Positions 49,215 to 57,460 of a stretch of DNA of 64,000 nt are shown piece after piece; positions within the stretch are counted from its first letter, which is position 1; each line of letters begins with the position of its first letter. The notes under the pieces are model-generated. The model was not told where the DNA came from, made no database searches, and saw only the letters and a list, made by a program, of their open reading frames with translations. This stretch comes from JAXGRD01 sp040766105. GTDB lineage: Bacteria; Bacillota; Clostridia; Peptostreptococcales; Anaerovoracaceae. The stretch is taken from contig JAXGRD010000002.1 of NCBI GenBank assembly GCA_040766105.1, positions 321,016 through 385,015 on the forward strand. Reading direction: 5' to 3'. The translations under genes were made by a program, and so were the position numbers.

Positions 49215-49976
49215 ATGGAACATCAAGACGATTTACTAAAAGAAATAAAAATTCTCTATGTGGAAGACGACCCCACTACCGCAGAGGAGTTGAGCCGTTT
49301 CCTAAAGCGCAGGGCCGGCCGTGTCCACGTTGCAAACGACGGAGAAGAAGCCCTGAAAATCTTTGCCCAGGACCCTCCCGACATCATCATCGCCGATCTC
49401 TTCCTACCCAAGCTTGGGGGGGTGGAAATGGTCCGAAGAATCAGAGAAGACGGCCACCAAACACCGGTCATCATCATTTCCGCCGTGGACGACTCCAACG
49501 TAATCCTCAGCGCCGTGGATACGGGAATCTTGAAGTACCACCTGAAGCCCATCGATACGGAAGAACTGCTTCGAGAATTAAACGAGCTGGCGGAGAAAAT
49601 AATAGATGTGGATAAAGTACCTGCCGAAGCACGCTTTCCCAACAAAAAAGAACTGGAAAACCAAATCAAAAAAGAATTTTCTGCGCTGGTAAAGAATCAT
49701 ACGGGAAAAGGTCCTCGGGACGTCTCCGTGTTTATCACCGGCGGTGTGGTGGAAATCACCTGTTGGGAAGTCCTGACAGTCTATGAGAAGACCCTCCTTG
49801 ACAATTATCAAAATATTGTTATAATTGAACAAAATAGACGTTTGTTCTATAGAATCATGGACCCAAGGATTTCTCAGATGATGGAAGACATCCTCCATGT
49901 ACCCATATCCTTGATGGAAACACAAGTGTCCCCCAAGGAAGATCGGGACAAGTTAATATTTAGAATCGGAACCTGA
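49215..49976 (+). CDS. Response regulator with DUF2294 (MpsC-like) output domain
   Basis: 253 residues from ATG 49215 (GGAGGA upstream). Receiver domain residues 10-125: acidic pair in LYVEDDP, phosphorylated Asp61 in IIIADLFLPKLGG, Thr/Ser in IISAVDD, Lys in YHLKPID. Residues 138-250 match DUF2294 (MpsC family): KKEFSALVKNHTGKGPRDVSVFITGG and VYEKTLLDN. MpsC belongs to a Na+-linked membrane-potential/bicarbonate system in Staphylococcus. No DNA-binding domain is present, so the output is not ordinary transcription control. It lies next to a Na+/H+ antiporter gene. Confidence 0.88.
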   Translation: MEHQDDLLKEIKILYVEDDPTTAEELSRFLKRRAGRVHVANDGEEALKIFAQDPPDIIIADLFLPKLGGVEMVRRIREDGHQTPVIIISAVDDSNVILSAVDTGILKYHLKPIDTEELLRELNELAEKIIDVDKVPAEARFPNKKELENQIKKEFSALVKNHTGKGPRDVSVFITGGVVEITCWEVLTVYEKTLLDNYQNIVIIEQNRRLFYRIMDPRISQMMEDILHVPISLMETQVSPKEDRDKLIFRIGT

Positions 49977-49985
49977 TACAATCAA

Positions 49986-50069
49986 GCGAACACCAACTGC
50001 TTGCAGCGGGTGCACGAAGTACCGGGTACAGCGATTCGCCTTCTCTGTTGGAAGGTTAGGTTGAACCTA
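49986..50069 (+). ncRNA. Structured RNA element upstream of nhaC, candidate riboswitch
   Basis: Five short helices fold in 84 bases: P1 GCGAA (49986-49990) with TTCGC (50035-50039); P2 CACC (49991-49994) with GGTG (50009-50012), capped by CTG/CAG; P3 GTAC (50019-50022) with GTAC (50026-50029); P4 CCTTC (50039-50043) with GAAGG (50051-50055); P5 TAGGT (50057-50061) with ACCTA (50065-50069). P1 encloses P2 and P3. A strong terminator follows at 50085 and TGTTGG in the P4 loop could pair with CCAACA of its left arm. I do not recognise the class; a Na+ or Li+ sensor would suit an antiporter. Confidence 0.55.
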
Positions 50070-50084
50070 CATTCAGTCAATTTA

Positions 50085-50120
50085 AACCCAACACAATAAT
50101 TTCGTTGTGTTGGGTTTTTA
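50085..50120 (+). terminator. Terminator between the kinase operon and nhaC
   Basis: A perfect 12-bp stem (50085-50096 with 50105-50116) with an eight-base loop and a T-rich tail. It lies 109 bases past the response regulator stop but only 40 bases before the nhaC start codon, so it could be either the end of that operon or the switchable terminator of the RNA element upstream. Confidence 0.88.
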
Positions 50121-50159
50121 TTTATTGCAAAAGCACCAAAAAGAAAGGAGAATCAGCAC

Positions 50160-51635
50160 ATGTCGAAACTGAGCGAATTAACGAAAGGCGATGTTAGAAG
50201 GAAACACATCCTCTTCTACACGATCATGATTATCGCCTTCATCCTCGTTGCCTTGCTAGTTCCCGAAGACGTGAACGATTTCGGACCCATCTCAGCCCTA
50301 CCCGCCGCATTCCTCATCATCTATATTTTTGCCACGAAAAGAATCATAGAAGCCTTGGCTCTCGCAACCATTCTAACCACGATTATGGGATTCAAGGGGG
50401 ATTTCTTCGGTGTGTTCAATGAAATTATTATTGTTACCCTCATGAGCGAAGATATGTCCTGGCTCATCGTCGTCTGTGGCCTTATGGGAGGCATTGTGGC
50501 CGTCATTGAAACCAGCGGAGGGGGCTATGCCTTTGGAAACTGGGTGACGAAAAAAGCAAAGACCTCAAAGTCTACCATGCTATGGACGGCCGTTTGCTCT
50601 CTTCTTCTATCCATCGACGATTATCTCAGTGCATTGACGACAGGCTCTGCTATGACACCGGTCAATGACCGCTATCGCACTCCAAGGGAGATGACTGCCT
50701 ACATTGTTGACTCCACTGCTGCACCTGCCTGTGTTATCAACCCCATCTCCACCTGGGCCATCTTTATCGGAGGCCTCATGGTGGCCAACGGATTGGGCGA
50801 TCCGGGCAAGCAAGTTTTGACCTATGTTCAGACAATTCCCTATAACTTTTATGCCATCGGCGCTCTCCTGGTGCTCTTCCTGGTCATCATCGGCGTAATT
50901 CCCAAGTTCGGTCCCATGAAGGGTGCTTACAAGCGAGTGGAAGAAGGCGGACCTTTGGCCCCTCCGGGATCGGAACGTATTGATATTCGTGCAGGACAGG
51001 AAATGGAAGTGCCGGAAAATCCAAAACTGCGTAACTTCTTCGCACCCATGCTTGTCTTGATTGGCGCTACCATCTACTTTGATTTTGATATGCAGAAAGG
51101 CGTCATCACTGCCATCGGCTTTAACTTCATCTTCTTCGTCCTTCAAGGTATGGATCCGCTCAAGTATGTAGATGAGGTTCTCCGCGGACTGAAAAATATG
51201 CTTATGCCTCTTCTCATGATGGTCCTAGCCTTTAGCTTTGCAGACGGTTGTCAGCGCATCGGCTTTATGGATTTCGTTGTGGAATCAGCCACCAAGCACA
51301 TCAGCCTGCAAATGCTGCCCTTCACCATCTTCCTCGTATTTGCACTCACCGAGTTTATCATGGGCATCAACTGGGGCATGTACATCATAGCCCTTCCCAT
51401 GGTCGTACCCGTTACCATCGCGCTGGGCGGAGACCCCATCGTCATGGTTGGTGTCGTTGCCGCTGCGGGCGTTTGGGGAAGCCACTGCTGCTTCTACTCC
51501 GATGCCACCATCCTCACCTCTGCCGCTACCGGATGTGACAACTTCCGTCATGCCATTACACAGATTCCCTTTGGCTTCATCGCCGGTATCGTTGCAGCCA
51601 TCGGCTATTTGATTATGGGTCACGTGCTCTATTAA
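50160..51635 (+). CDS. Na+/H+ antiporter, NhaC family
   Basis: 491 residues, about eleven membrane helices. Typical NhaC-family blocks: SLLLSIDDYLSALTTGSAMTPVNDRYR near 143, DSTAAPACVINPISTWAIF near 180, and GVWGSHCCFYSDATILTSAATGCD near 437 with its conserved Asp and Cys. The family exchanges cations, and some members exchange amines or dicarboxylates. AAAGGAG precedes ATG 50160. The 180-base leader carries a structured RNA and a terminator, so expression may be controlled by premature termination. Confidence 0.9.
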   Translation: MSKLSELTKGDVRRKHILFYTIMIIAFILVALLVPEDVNDFGPISALPAAFLIIYIFATKRIIEALALATILTTIMGFKGDFFGVFNEIIIVTLMSEDMSWLIVVCGLMGGIVAVIETSGGGYAFGNWVTKKAKTSKSTMLWTAVCSLLLSIDDYLSALTTGSAMTPVNDRYRTPREMTAYIVDSTAAPACVINPISTWAIFIGGLMVANGLGDPGKQVLTYVQTIPYNFYAIGALLVLFLVIIGVIPKFGPMKGAYKRVEEGGPLAPPGSERIDIRAGQEMEVPENPKLRNFFAPMLVLIGATIYFDFDMQKGVITAIGFNFIFFVLQGMDPLKYVDEVLRGLKNMLMPLLMMVLAFSFADGCQRIGFMDFVVESATKHISLQMLPFTIFLVFALTEFIMGINWGMYIIALPMVVPVTIALGGDPIVMVGVVAAAGVWGSHCCFYSDATILTSAATGCDNFRHAITQIPFGFIAGIVAAIGYLIMGHVLY

Positions 51636-51640
51636 AAACT

Positions 51641-51669
51641 TTGCAACCGATTCTTGCTGGCTGTATAAT
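51641..51669 (+). promoter_or_regulatory. Promoter of the uracil-DNA glycosylase-like gene, probably leaderless
   Basis: TTGCAA (51641-51646), a 17-base spacer, TG and TATAAT (51664-51669); ATG follows at 51677, eight bases downstream of the last base of the -10 box. There is no ribosome site between them, so the transcript should begin at or next to the start codon. Confidence 0.7.
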
Positions 51670-51676
51670 GATGTCT

Positions 51677-52261
51677 ATGAATAGAGAAATTGAGAACATT
51701 CGCAAGGAAATCAGCGAACATGAAAGCAACCGAGCCTTTCGGGAGAAGGGCTACCCACCGGTATTTGTGGCGGATGAACGTGCCAAGATACTCGTGGTAG
51801 GCCATGCTCCCGGTATAAAGGCCCAAGAGCGGGAACTGGCATGGGGCGACGCCAGTGGCGAGCGCCTCATAAAGTGGATGGGAATCGATGAAAAAACCTT
51901 TCGCGATTCATCCAAGATTGCACTGGTTCCCATGGACTTTTATTACCAGGGTAAGGGAAAAAGCGGTGACAATCCGCCGCGAAAGGATTTCGCACCCCTT
52001 TGGCACCCCCGGTTGCTGGATTGCATGCCCCATTTGAAACTGATTATTCTTGCCGGGCAATATGCTCAGAAGTATTATCTGGGAAAAGATGCCAAGAAAA
52101 ACCTGACGGAAACGGTTCGCACCTTCCAAGATTATTTGCCTCGATTCTTCCCCATCGTCCATCCCTCACCTCTCAACTTCAGATGGCTGGGGAAGAACCC
52201 TTGGTTTGAAGAAGATGTGGTGCCCGTCCTACGAAAAACCGTAAACAACATTTTGAAGTAA
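51677..52261 (+). CDS. Uracil-DNA glycosylase family protein
   Basis: 194 residues from ATG 51677. VVGHAPGIKAQ (near 35-46) corresponds to the GxxPG motif 1 of the UDG superfamily, followed by WGDASGERLIKWMG, FYYQGKGKSGDNPPRKD and HPSPLNFRW (near 161, motif 2 with HPSP). Such proteins remove uracil or other damaged bases, though the isolated group here (LIR- or YdhH-like, with GIKAQ) is less studied. In-frame ATGs at 51668 and 51671 overlap the -10 box, which argues for 51677. Confidence 0.85.
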   Translation: MNREIENIRKEISEHESNRAFREKGYPPVFVADERAKILVVGHAPGIKAQERELAWGDASGERLIKWMGIDEKTFRDSSKIALVPMDFYYQGKGKSGDNPPRKDFAPLWHPRLLDCMPHLKLIILAGQYAQKYYLGKDAKKNLTETVRTFQDYLPRFFPIVHPSPLNFRWLGKNPWFEEDVVPVLRKTVNNILK

Positions 52262-52337
52262 TTCCTATGGAAATAATAGTGTCCTTCGTCTATAATGAAG
52301 TAACTGTAGATACTATCACTGTAAAAAGGAGAAAAAA

Positions 52338-52658
52338 ATGGGACACAATAAAGTTATCTGTACTACCAACAACGTGGAATACTTGGATATCCGCAAGGCA
52401 ATGATCAAGGGTGCGCGCACTGTAGATGAGGTAAAGGAAATTGCCGGTGTTTGCGGAGAATGTGAAGGCTGCAAGGCGGAGCTGGATGGAATTCTCTCCT
52501 CCGTATGTGGCTGTGCAGGCGCTTCTCTTCAAGAGGTTTTAGATGCCATCAAGGGTGGCGCTGACACCGTAGAAAAAGTAGGCGAAGTTACCAAGGCAGG
52601 AACAGACTGCGGCAAATGTAAGCCTCTCATCCAGAATATTATCGATCTGGGAAGATAA
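52338..52658 (+). CDS. Tandem BFD-like [2Fe-2S] protein
   Basis: 106 residues with two BFD/Fer2_BFD repeats. The second (about 57-100) has the normal CxC at CGC and CxxC at CGKC. The first (about 5-53) has one Cys at VICTTN and a modified CGECEGC. BFD domains shuttle electrons to bacterioferritin, nitrite reductases or Fe-S carriers. Here the duplication resembles small proteins of anaerobes of unknown use. AAAGGAG precedes ATG 52338. A strong terminator follows. Confidence 0.8.
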   Translation: MGHNKVICTTNNVEYLDIRKAMIKGARTVDEVKEIAGVCGECEGCKAELDGILSSVCGCAGASLQEVLDAIKGGADTVEKVGEVTKAGTDCGKCKPLIQNIIDLGR

Positions 52659-52663
52659 AAACT

Positions 52664-52706
52664 ATCGGCTAATTTGGAGTTCAATTCCAAATTAGCCGAT
52701 TTTTTT
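52664..52706 (+). terminator. Terminator after the BFD gene
   Basis: A perfect 15-bp stem around a short loop (52664-52678 with 52686-52700), then seven T residues. It ends at the 3' end of the convergent SUFU gene. Confidence 0.92.
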
Positions 52707-54876
52707 AGTTCATCGCCTCAGGACAGGCATTCTTTCGATGTATGTTTACGATGATGAAGTCTTCATAGGGCATGCCGGAGGCTTCCATTTTGTCCAGTAA
52801 AGCCCCTGCATCCGTATTTAGTTTGTAGTCAATTTCTTCTCGGTAAAGAGGCACCACCTGATAGAATTGGACATTTTCACCGTTTTCCAAGGTGACATAG
52901 TTGTCCTCCGGGCTCAAAATCGCCGGTTCCACCAGCATGATTCCTCCAAAGAGATCTTCCTCTGCGAAGGACCCTTCATTCTCAATGGTGTGACCAGAGC
53001 CCAGCCATGTGTCTTCATCAATGGGAAGGTGAGCCAAGATCTTCAGCCAGCGAATGGGCCAGTAGTCCTTTTCTTCTTCAGACTCCAAATTCCAATCGGG
53101 GGGAAGAAGAATCATCAACTCGGCTCTTCCAATGTTATACTCCTTCAACTCTTCCGGTACATTCATGGGAACAGCGCCCATGCCCTGCGTAACCAGTATC
53201 CAGAAGGGCAGCTCATCCGAGGGTTGGATTCGGTGAATGTCCACGTGGATATCTTCAGAAACCAGCTCGTGAAACACATGATTGGAAGGACCAATCTTGT
53301 CCTCAATGAACTTCTCCACCGTTTCAAAATCCTTTGGACTATAATAGGTGACATTGCCCATAGGGCTTTCGTGGATGGGTTCTTCTTCTACTTCTTCCTC
53401 GTCGTCAAACATGGTGTAGGAATTCTCACCGTAACGGAAAACTTGAATATAGCCCCCTTTTACGCCCCACTCCTGAAGCGGATTGATGAACAGCTCGTCA
53501 AGAAGATTCTCTCTGAAATGTTCAATATCGAATATGACTAAATCCATATATGCATAGAACTCTCCCATTGCAGAGCCGATGATGCGGAAGGTATCCCCTT
53601 GGTTCTCCGTGAGCAGAGTCTCCAATCTGTCTCTGACTTCGAAGGCTTTTTCATCTTCCACTTCTTCTCGATCCACAATCAGTTGTAAAAACGTTACCCC
53701 TTGATCAAAGGCTTCGTCAAAAGATGTAGTTTCATGCTTGAAATATTCTTCCATCAAAGGCGGAATGCATGTAGAACCAACCATTATATCTTCTCGGAAT
53801 ACCTCAACATCCTCCTTTGGATTCATTTGATATGACATGTAATTGTCATAGGGGAAATCCTCCTGCTCTGTTGGCTCAAATAGATCCAGCAGTTCATCTA
53901 TGCACTCATGAAAGGGACGAAACTCTTCTTCCACACCGCTTTCGTCGGCAATTATTACACTATCCACATTTCTCATGCAGTACACCTCCCCCAAGTAGGT
54001 GTCCGTCAGCAGATATCCAAATGCCATAGCACTCTCTTCATCTTCCCTTTGTATGGCGAGAAGGTCTTTATTTTTCAGATATATGGTTACGTAATTATCG
54101 TTTTTTACATAGGCAACAGAGGTGTTTTCCCCGTCAAGACTGATGTCGTCGATTTCCAAGGCATTTTGGTCCTTGTCTCGCTGCTTGCAAAACACCAAAT
54201 CATACTTCTCTGTGACTTCCTTGGGCGCCAACTGAAGCAATTGCCTAATGACCATTGCTCTTCCCAATATGCCCTCGGGTGAAAAGGTCAGCTCCGGTTT
54301 TTCTATCCCCTCTTCCCACTGTAATTCAATGGCGGCACCGATGCCGTTTTTATCGAGAAGATAGTAAATCACCTCCAAGGCTGCAGCATATTCATTGTTG
54401 CCATCCCGGGAAGAAAACATCTCCTGGAGAATCTCATCGTAATGGATTACTTCTTCCCAAAAAACACGCGCTCTATTGTTGAAAGGGTTCAACTGGGTTC
54501 CCGTTCTGATGATTTTCTTACATTCATCAATGAGGATTTTCACGCCCGAACTGTTGGCATCCTCGGGATTCTTTTCCAATTCATCCTGGAAATACATGAG
54601 TGCGGTAACTATCTGATCGCAGTGATAATAGTTGTAGCCCACGAGAAAGTTCCAGCCGGGAAGATCCTCTTCACCGCACTCCCACAGCAACTGCCTCGCT
54701 TCCATCCAATCGGGGGTATCGGAACCCATCAATGCCCGTGCCAATAATCCCTTTAATTTATAGTCCATATCTTCTCTGGGAACTTCTTCCAAAGAAGTAA
54801 TCATTTCATCATATTTTTCTTCTTCATGTAGTGCTTCGACCTTTGAAATCAATGCTTCCTTTGCTTTGCTTTCCAT
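52705..54876 (-). CDS. SUFU-domain protein with TPR-like N-terminus
   Basis: 723 residues, very acidic. Residues 1-130 look like helical tetratricopeptide-type repeats (LISKVEALHEEEKYDEMITSLEEV, YNYYHCDQIVTALMYFQDELEKNP). The centre resembles DUF2314/DUF-like beta domains. Residues 545-720 match the suppressor-of-fused (SUFU) fold, with PFWILVTQGMGAVPM, YNIGRAELMILLPPDW and AHLPIDEDTWLGSGHTI. Bacterial SUFU proteins are often immunity proteins of polymorphic toxins or found in stress islands; no toxin gene is near. AGGAGGCA precedes ATG 54876. Confidence 0.75.
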   Translation of the reverse strand: MESKAKEALISKVEALHEEEKYDEMITSLEEVPREDMDYKLKGLLARALMGSDTPDWMEARQLLWECGEEDLPGWNFLVGYNYYHCDQIVTALMYFQDELEKNPEDANSSGVKILIDECKKIIRTGTQLNPFNNRARVFWEEVIHYDEILQEMFSSRDGNNEYAAALEVIYYLLDKNGIGAAIELQWEEGIEKPELTFSPEGILGRAMVIRQLLQLAPKEVTEKYDLVFCKQRDKDQNALEIDDISLDGENTSVAYVKNDNYVTIYLKNKDLLAIQREDEESAMAFGYLLTDTYLGEVYCMRNVDSVIIADESGVEEEFRPFHECIDELLDLFEPTEQEDFPYDNYMSYQMNPKEDVEVFREDIMVGSTCIPPLMEEYFKHETTSFDEAFDQGVTFLQLIVDREEVEDEKAFEVRDRLETLLTENQGDTFRIIGSAMGEFYAYMDLVIFDIEHFRENLLDELFINPLQEWGVKGGYIQVFRYGENSYTMFDDEEEVEEEPIHESPMGNVTYYSPKDFETVEKFIEDKIGPSNHVFHELVSEDIHVDIHRIQPSDELPFWILVTQGMGAVPMNVPEELKEYNIGRAELMILLPPDWNLESEEEKDYWPIRWLKILAHLPIDEDTWLGSGHTIENEGSFAEEDLFGGIMLVEPAILSPEDNYVTLENGENVQFYQVVPLYREEIDYKLNTDAGALLDKMEASGMPYEDFIIVNIHRKNACPEAMN

Positions 54877-54935
54877 ATTGCCTCCTTGTGTTCTTTCAAC
54901 ATTTCGTCAAGTATAACACAGGATTCTCCCCATAT

Positions 54936-54962
54936 AAAGAACCGACTTCTCGAGGAAGTCGG
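54936..54962 (-). terminator. Terminator after the metal ATPase operon
   Basis: Minus strand: CCGACTTC with GAAGTCGG (54962-54955 and 54949-54942) around a five-base loop, then a short T-rich stretch. It closes the operon that starts with the 100-residue protein. Confidence 0.8.
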
Positions 54963-54974
54963 CTCTAAGTCTCT

Positions 54975-55202
54975 TTATTTTGCTTGTGCCTTTAGTACAT
55001 CGTACCCCACCTTGGTGATTGCCTTTTCTACATCGCCCAAGGTAGTTTTCTCATCGTCGATATCCATCTTTACCTTGCTGGAATTGAAAGATACCTTTAC
55101 ACTGTCCTTGTCTACACCGGGAAGAGATTTGGCTGCGCCTTCGATTTTTTGTGCACAAGAGGGGCAAGTTAGTGTTTCTAATTGTAATGTTACCTTTTTC
55201 AT
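54975..55202 (-). CDS. copZ: Heavy-metal-binding (HMA) copper chaperone-like protein
   Basis: 75 residues. HMA fold with the metal motif CPSC (TLTCPSCAQKIEGAAKSLPGV) near 12-16; the usual MxCxxC here is LTCPSC. It would hand a soft metal to the P-type ATPase encoded upstream, which itself lacks an N-terminal HMA domain. It lies 12 bases after that gene, last in the operon. Confidence 0.85.
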   Translation of the reverse strand: MKKVTLQLETLTCPSCAQKIEGAAKSLPGVDKDSVKVSFNSSKVKMDIDDEKTTLGDVEKAITKVGYDVLKAQAK

Positions 55203-55214
55203 TTTTTTCTCCTT

Positions 55215-57074
55215 CTACTTCTTTAGTTTATACCGAAGCAGTCGCATTCCGTTGAGGATGACGACCAATATACTTGCTTCATGAACGAACATTCCGATGG
55301 ACATGTTCATCCATTCGCTGAGAATCAAGCTTGCCAGCAGAGCGATGACCACACCTACGGCAATGACGATATTCTGTACCATATTACGTGCCGTGGCTTT
55401 TGTCAAACCCAGAGCATGGGGTAGCCGGCTAAAGTCTGAATTCATCAAGACCACATCTGAAGTTTCAATGGCAACATCTGTACCGCTGCCCATGGCAATC
55501 CCTATGTGTGCCAAGGCGAGAGACGGGCTATCGTTTACGCCATCGCCGACGAAGGCGACAATATGACCTTTTTCAATTAAGTCTTTGATATAGGCTGACT
55601 TATCTTCCGGGAGCATATGCCCGTGTGCTTCCGTTAATCCCAGGTCACCGGCTACTCGGTCAACGGTTCCTTGATTATCCCCGGAAAGAACGACTAGGTT
55701 CTTCACGCCCAAATTTTTGAGCCTCTGAAGATCCTCTTTAACACCGGGACGAATCTGATCCCGAATCCCCATGAGAACCTTTAATTCTCCATCTATGGCA
55801 GTTAATACAAGAGAACTGCCGTTGTTTTCAAATTGTCCAATCTCTTCTCGAACTTCATCTGTGAGAAGAACCCCTTCCTGCTCCATAAGGGCAACATTGC
55901 CTACGGCTACGCGACGGCCGGAAACTTGGGCAACAATGCCTCCGCCCTTTACCACATCCGTTTTATCAACGGGCAATAGGGTCACTTCTCCAATATAGTC
56001 CACCACTGCTTTGGCGAGAGGATGGTCCGATTCCCCTTCCACGCTGGCCAGGAGTGACATAACAGCATTATCTTCCTCCACATAACGGCGAACTTCTGCC
56101 ACTTTGGGATTTCCTATGGTTAAGGTTCCCGTCTTGTCAAATACAATGGTATCTGCCCTGCTAAAGTCTCCAATTACTTCGCTTCCCTTCAACAGCACAC
56201 CGTGACGGGCGCCGTTTCCAATTCCCGCCACATTGGATACCGGTACGCCGATAACCAAGGCTCCGGGGCATCCTAATACTAGAATGGTAATGGCCAGTTC
56301 CACATCTCTGGAAATGAGCCAGACCACAAAGGCAATGACCAACACCGCCGGCGTATAGTACTTGGAGAATCGGTCGATGAACCGCTCCGCCTCCGATTTT
56401 GAGTCCTGGGCTTCCTCAACCAGTTCGATGATTCTTCCAAAGGTAGTATCTTCTCCCACACGGTCGGCTCGAATCTGCAAAGTTCCGTTTTCCAATATGG
56501 TTCCTGCGTAGACACCTGCATCCTTCTTCTTTCCAACCGGAACCGCTTCTCCTGTGATGCTGGCTTCGTTAATGTGGCCTTCGCCGGATAGAACTGTACC
56601 ATCCACAGGAACCTTGGCACCGGTCTTCACCAGTAGCACGTCTCCTTCGTCTACATCGTCCACATCCACTTCTTCAAACTCGCCGTTTTCCATCTGCTTC
56701 CATGCACTCTCCGGTGCCATCTCCGTCAATTCCTTAATCGCCGACCTAGTCTTGTTTAAGGTTCGCTGCTCCAAATATGCACCGAATAAAAACAGAAAGG
56801 TTACAATCGCGGATTCTTCAAAGTTTCGGATGACAAATGCGCCCACCACAGCGACGGTAACCAGCACATCTATGCTGACAACCTTCACTCGCAGCGCCTG
56901 AAAAGCCTGAATGGCAATGGGAATCAAGCCCAAAATCGAAGCCGTGGCTAATGCGACAATGGCAACCAATTCATTCTTAAACCCCAACTCACTCACGAAG
57001 CCAATTACGATTAGAATGATGCTCACCAAAGCAATGAGATTCTTTTTTCCTAGAATAAACTTCTGTACTCGCAT
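55215..57074 (-). CDS. P1B-type heavy-metal ATPase with CPG motif
   Basis: 619 residues. Eight helices with DKTGT phosphorylation site (near 324), SDHPLA metal-type HP motif (near 365), TGEAVP dephosphorylation loop and GDGVNDSPSLA hinge. The membrane metal site reads LGCPGALVIGVP, that is CPG, not the usual CPC, CPH or SPC. No N-terminal metal-binding domain is present. The last helix has FVHEASILVVILNGMRLL. Metal specificity is therefore unclear (Cu, Zn or Fe possible). It begins one base after the 100-residue gene and is followed by copZ. Confidence 0.92.
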   Translation of the reverse strand: MRVQKFILGKKNLIALVSIILIVIGFVSELGFKNELVAIVALATASILGLIPIAIQAFQALRVKVVSIDVLVTVAVVGAFVIRNFEESAIVTFLFLFGAYLEQRTLNKTRSAIKELTEMAPESAWKQMENGEFEEVDVDDVDEGDVLLVKTGAKVPVDGTVLSGEGHINEASITGEAVPVGKKKDAGVYAGTILENGTLQIRADRVGEDTTFGRIIELVEEAQDSKSEAERFIDRFSKYYTPAVLVIAFVVWLISRDVELAITILVLGCPGALVIGVPVSNVAGIGNGARHGVLLKGSEVIGDFSRADTIVFDKTGTLTIGNPKVAEVRRYVEEDNAVMSLLASVEGESDHPLAKAVVDYIGEVTLLPVDKTDVVKGGGIVAQVSGRRVAVGNVALMEQEGVLLTDEVREEIGQFENNGSSLVLTAIDGELKVLMGIRDQIRPGVKEDLQRLKNLGVKNLVVLSGDNQGTVDRVAGDLGLTEAHGHMLPEDKSAYIKDLIEKGHIVAFVGDGVNDSPSLALAHIGIAMGSGTDVAIETSDVVLMNSDFSRLPHALGLTKATARNMVQNIVIAVGVVIALLASLILSEWMNMSIGMFVHEASILVVILNGMRLLRYKLKK

Positions 57075-57075
57075 T

Positions 57076-57378
57076 TTATTCTCCGTAAGCCTCGTCCATT
57101 TCAGCTAACATATTGTACACAGCCTCATAGCTTTCACAGGTATCCTCAGGGATTCTGTAGTTCTGCGTAATCTGACGAAGCTGAGAAAACTCCTCATGGA
57201 GGTCTGCCTCACCATCTCCCGCCTCTTTTATCTTTTTTATCAATGCATCGTACACCTTGCGTACTTCAAGGAACTCCGGGTGGGTACCACCATGAACCTT
57301 CGCAACAACCGGCACATACATCTCTAGCGTATCAAAGTTTTTTTCCTTTATCTCCATGAATGTTTTATTGTTAGACAT
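57076..57378 (-). CDS. Small His/acid-rich protein in metal ATPase operon
   Basis: 100 residues, helical. Conserved-looking segments YVPVVAKVHGGTHPEFLEVRKVYDAL and DLHEEFSQLRQIT contain His and Glu that could bind metal; they resemble the hemerythrin-like part of di-iron repair proteins, but the match is too weak for a firm name. AAGGAGG precedes ATG 57378. Start of the ATPase-copZ operon; proteins of this kind are found beside P1B ATPases in other Firmicutes to my knowledge. Confidence 0.75.
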   Translation of the reverse strand: MSNNKTFMEIKEKNFDTLEMYVPVVAKVHGGTHPEFLEVRKVYDALIKKIKEAGDGEADLHEEFSQLRQITQNYRIPEDTCESYEAVYNMLAEMDEAYGE

Positions 57379-57460
57379 TGTTCTTCCTCCTTCGCATTGG
57401 GTTATACTTCTCTTGTTCTGCTTACAGTATGCACCAAAGGGAAAAACTTGTACGTTGTTT

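Noticed and set aside
49986..50076. tRNA or SRP RNA
   Set aside because: No cloverleaf with T-loop GTTCGA-type sequence and no SRP Alu/GGAA domain could be found; the helices are too short.
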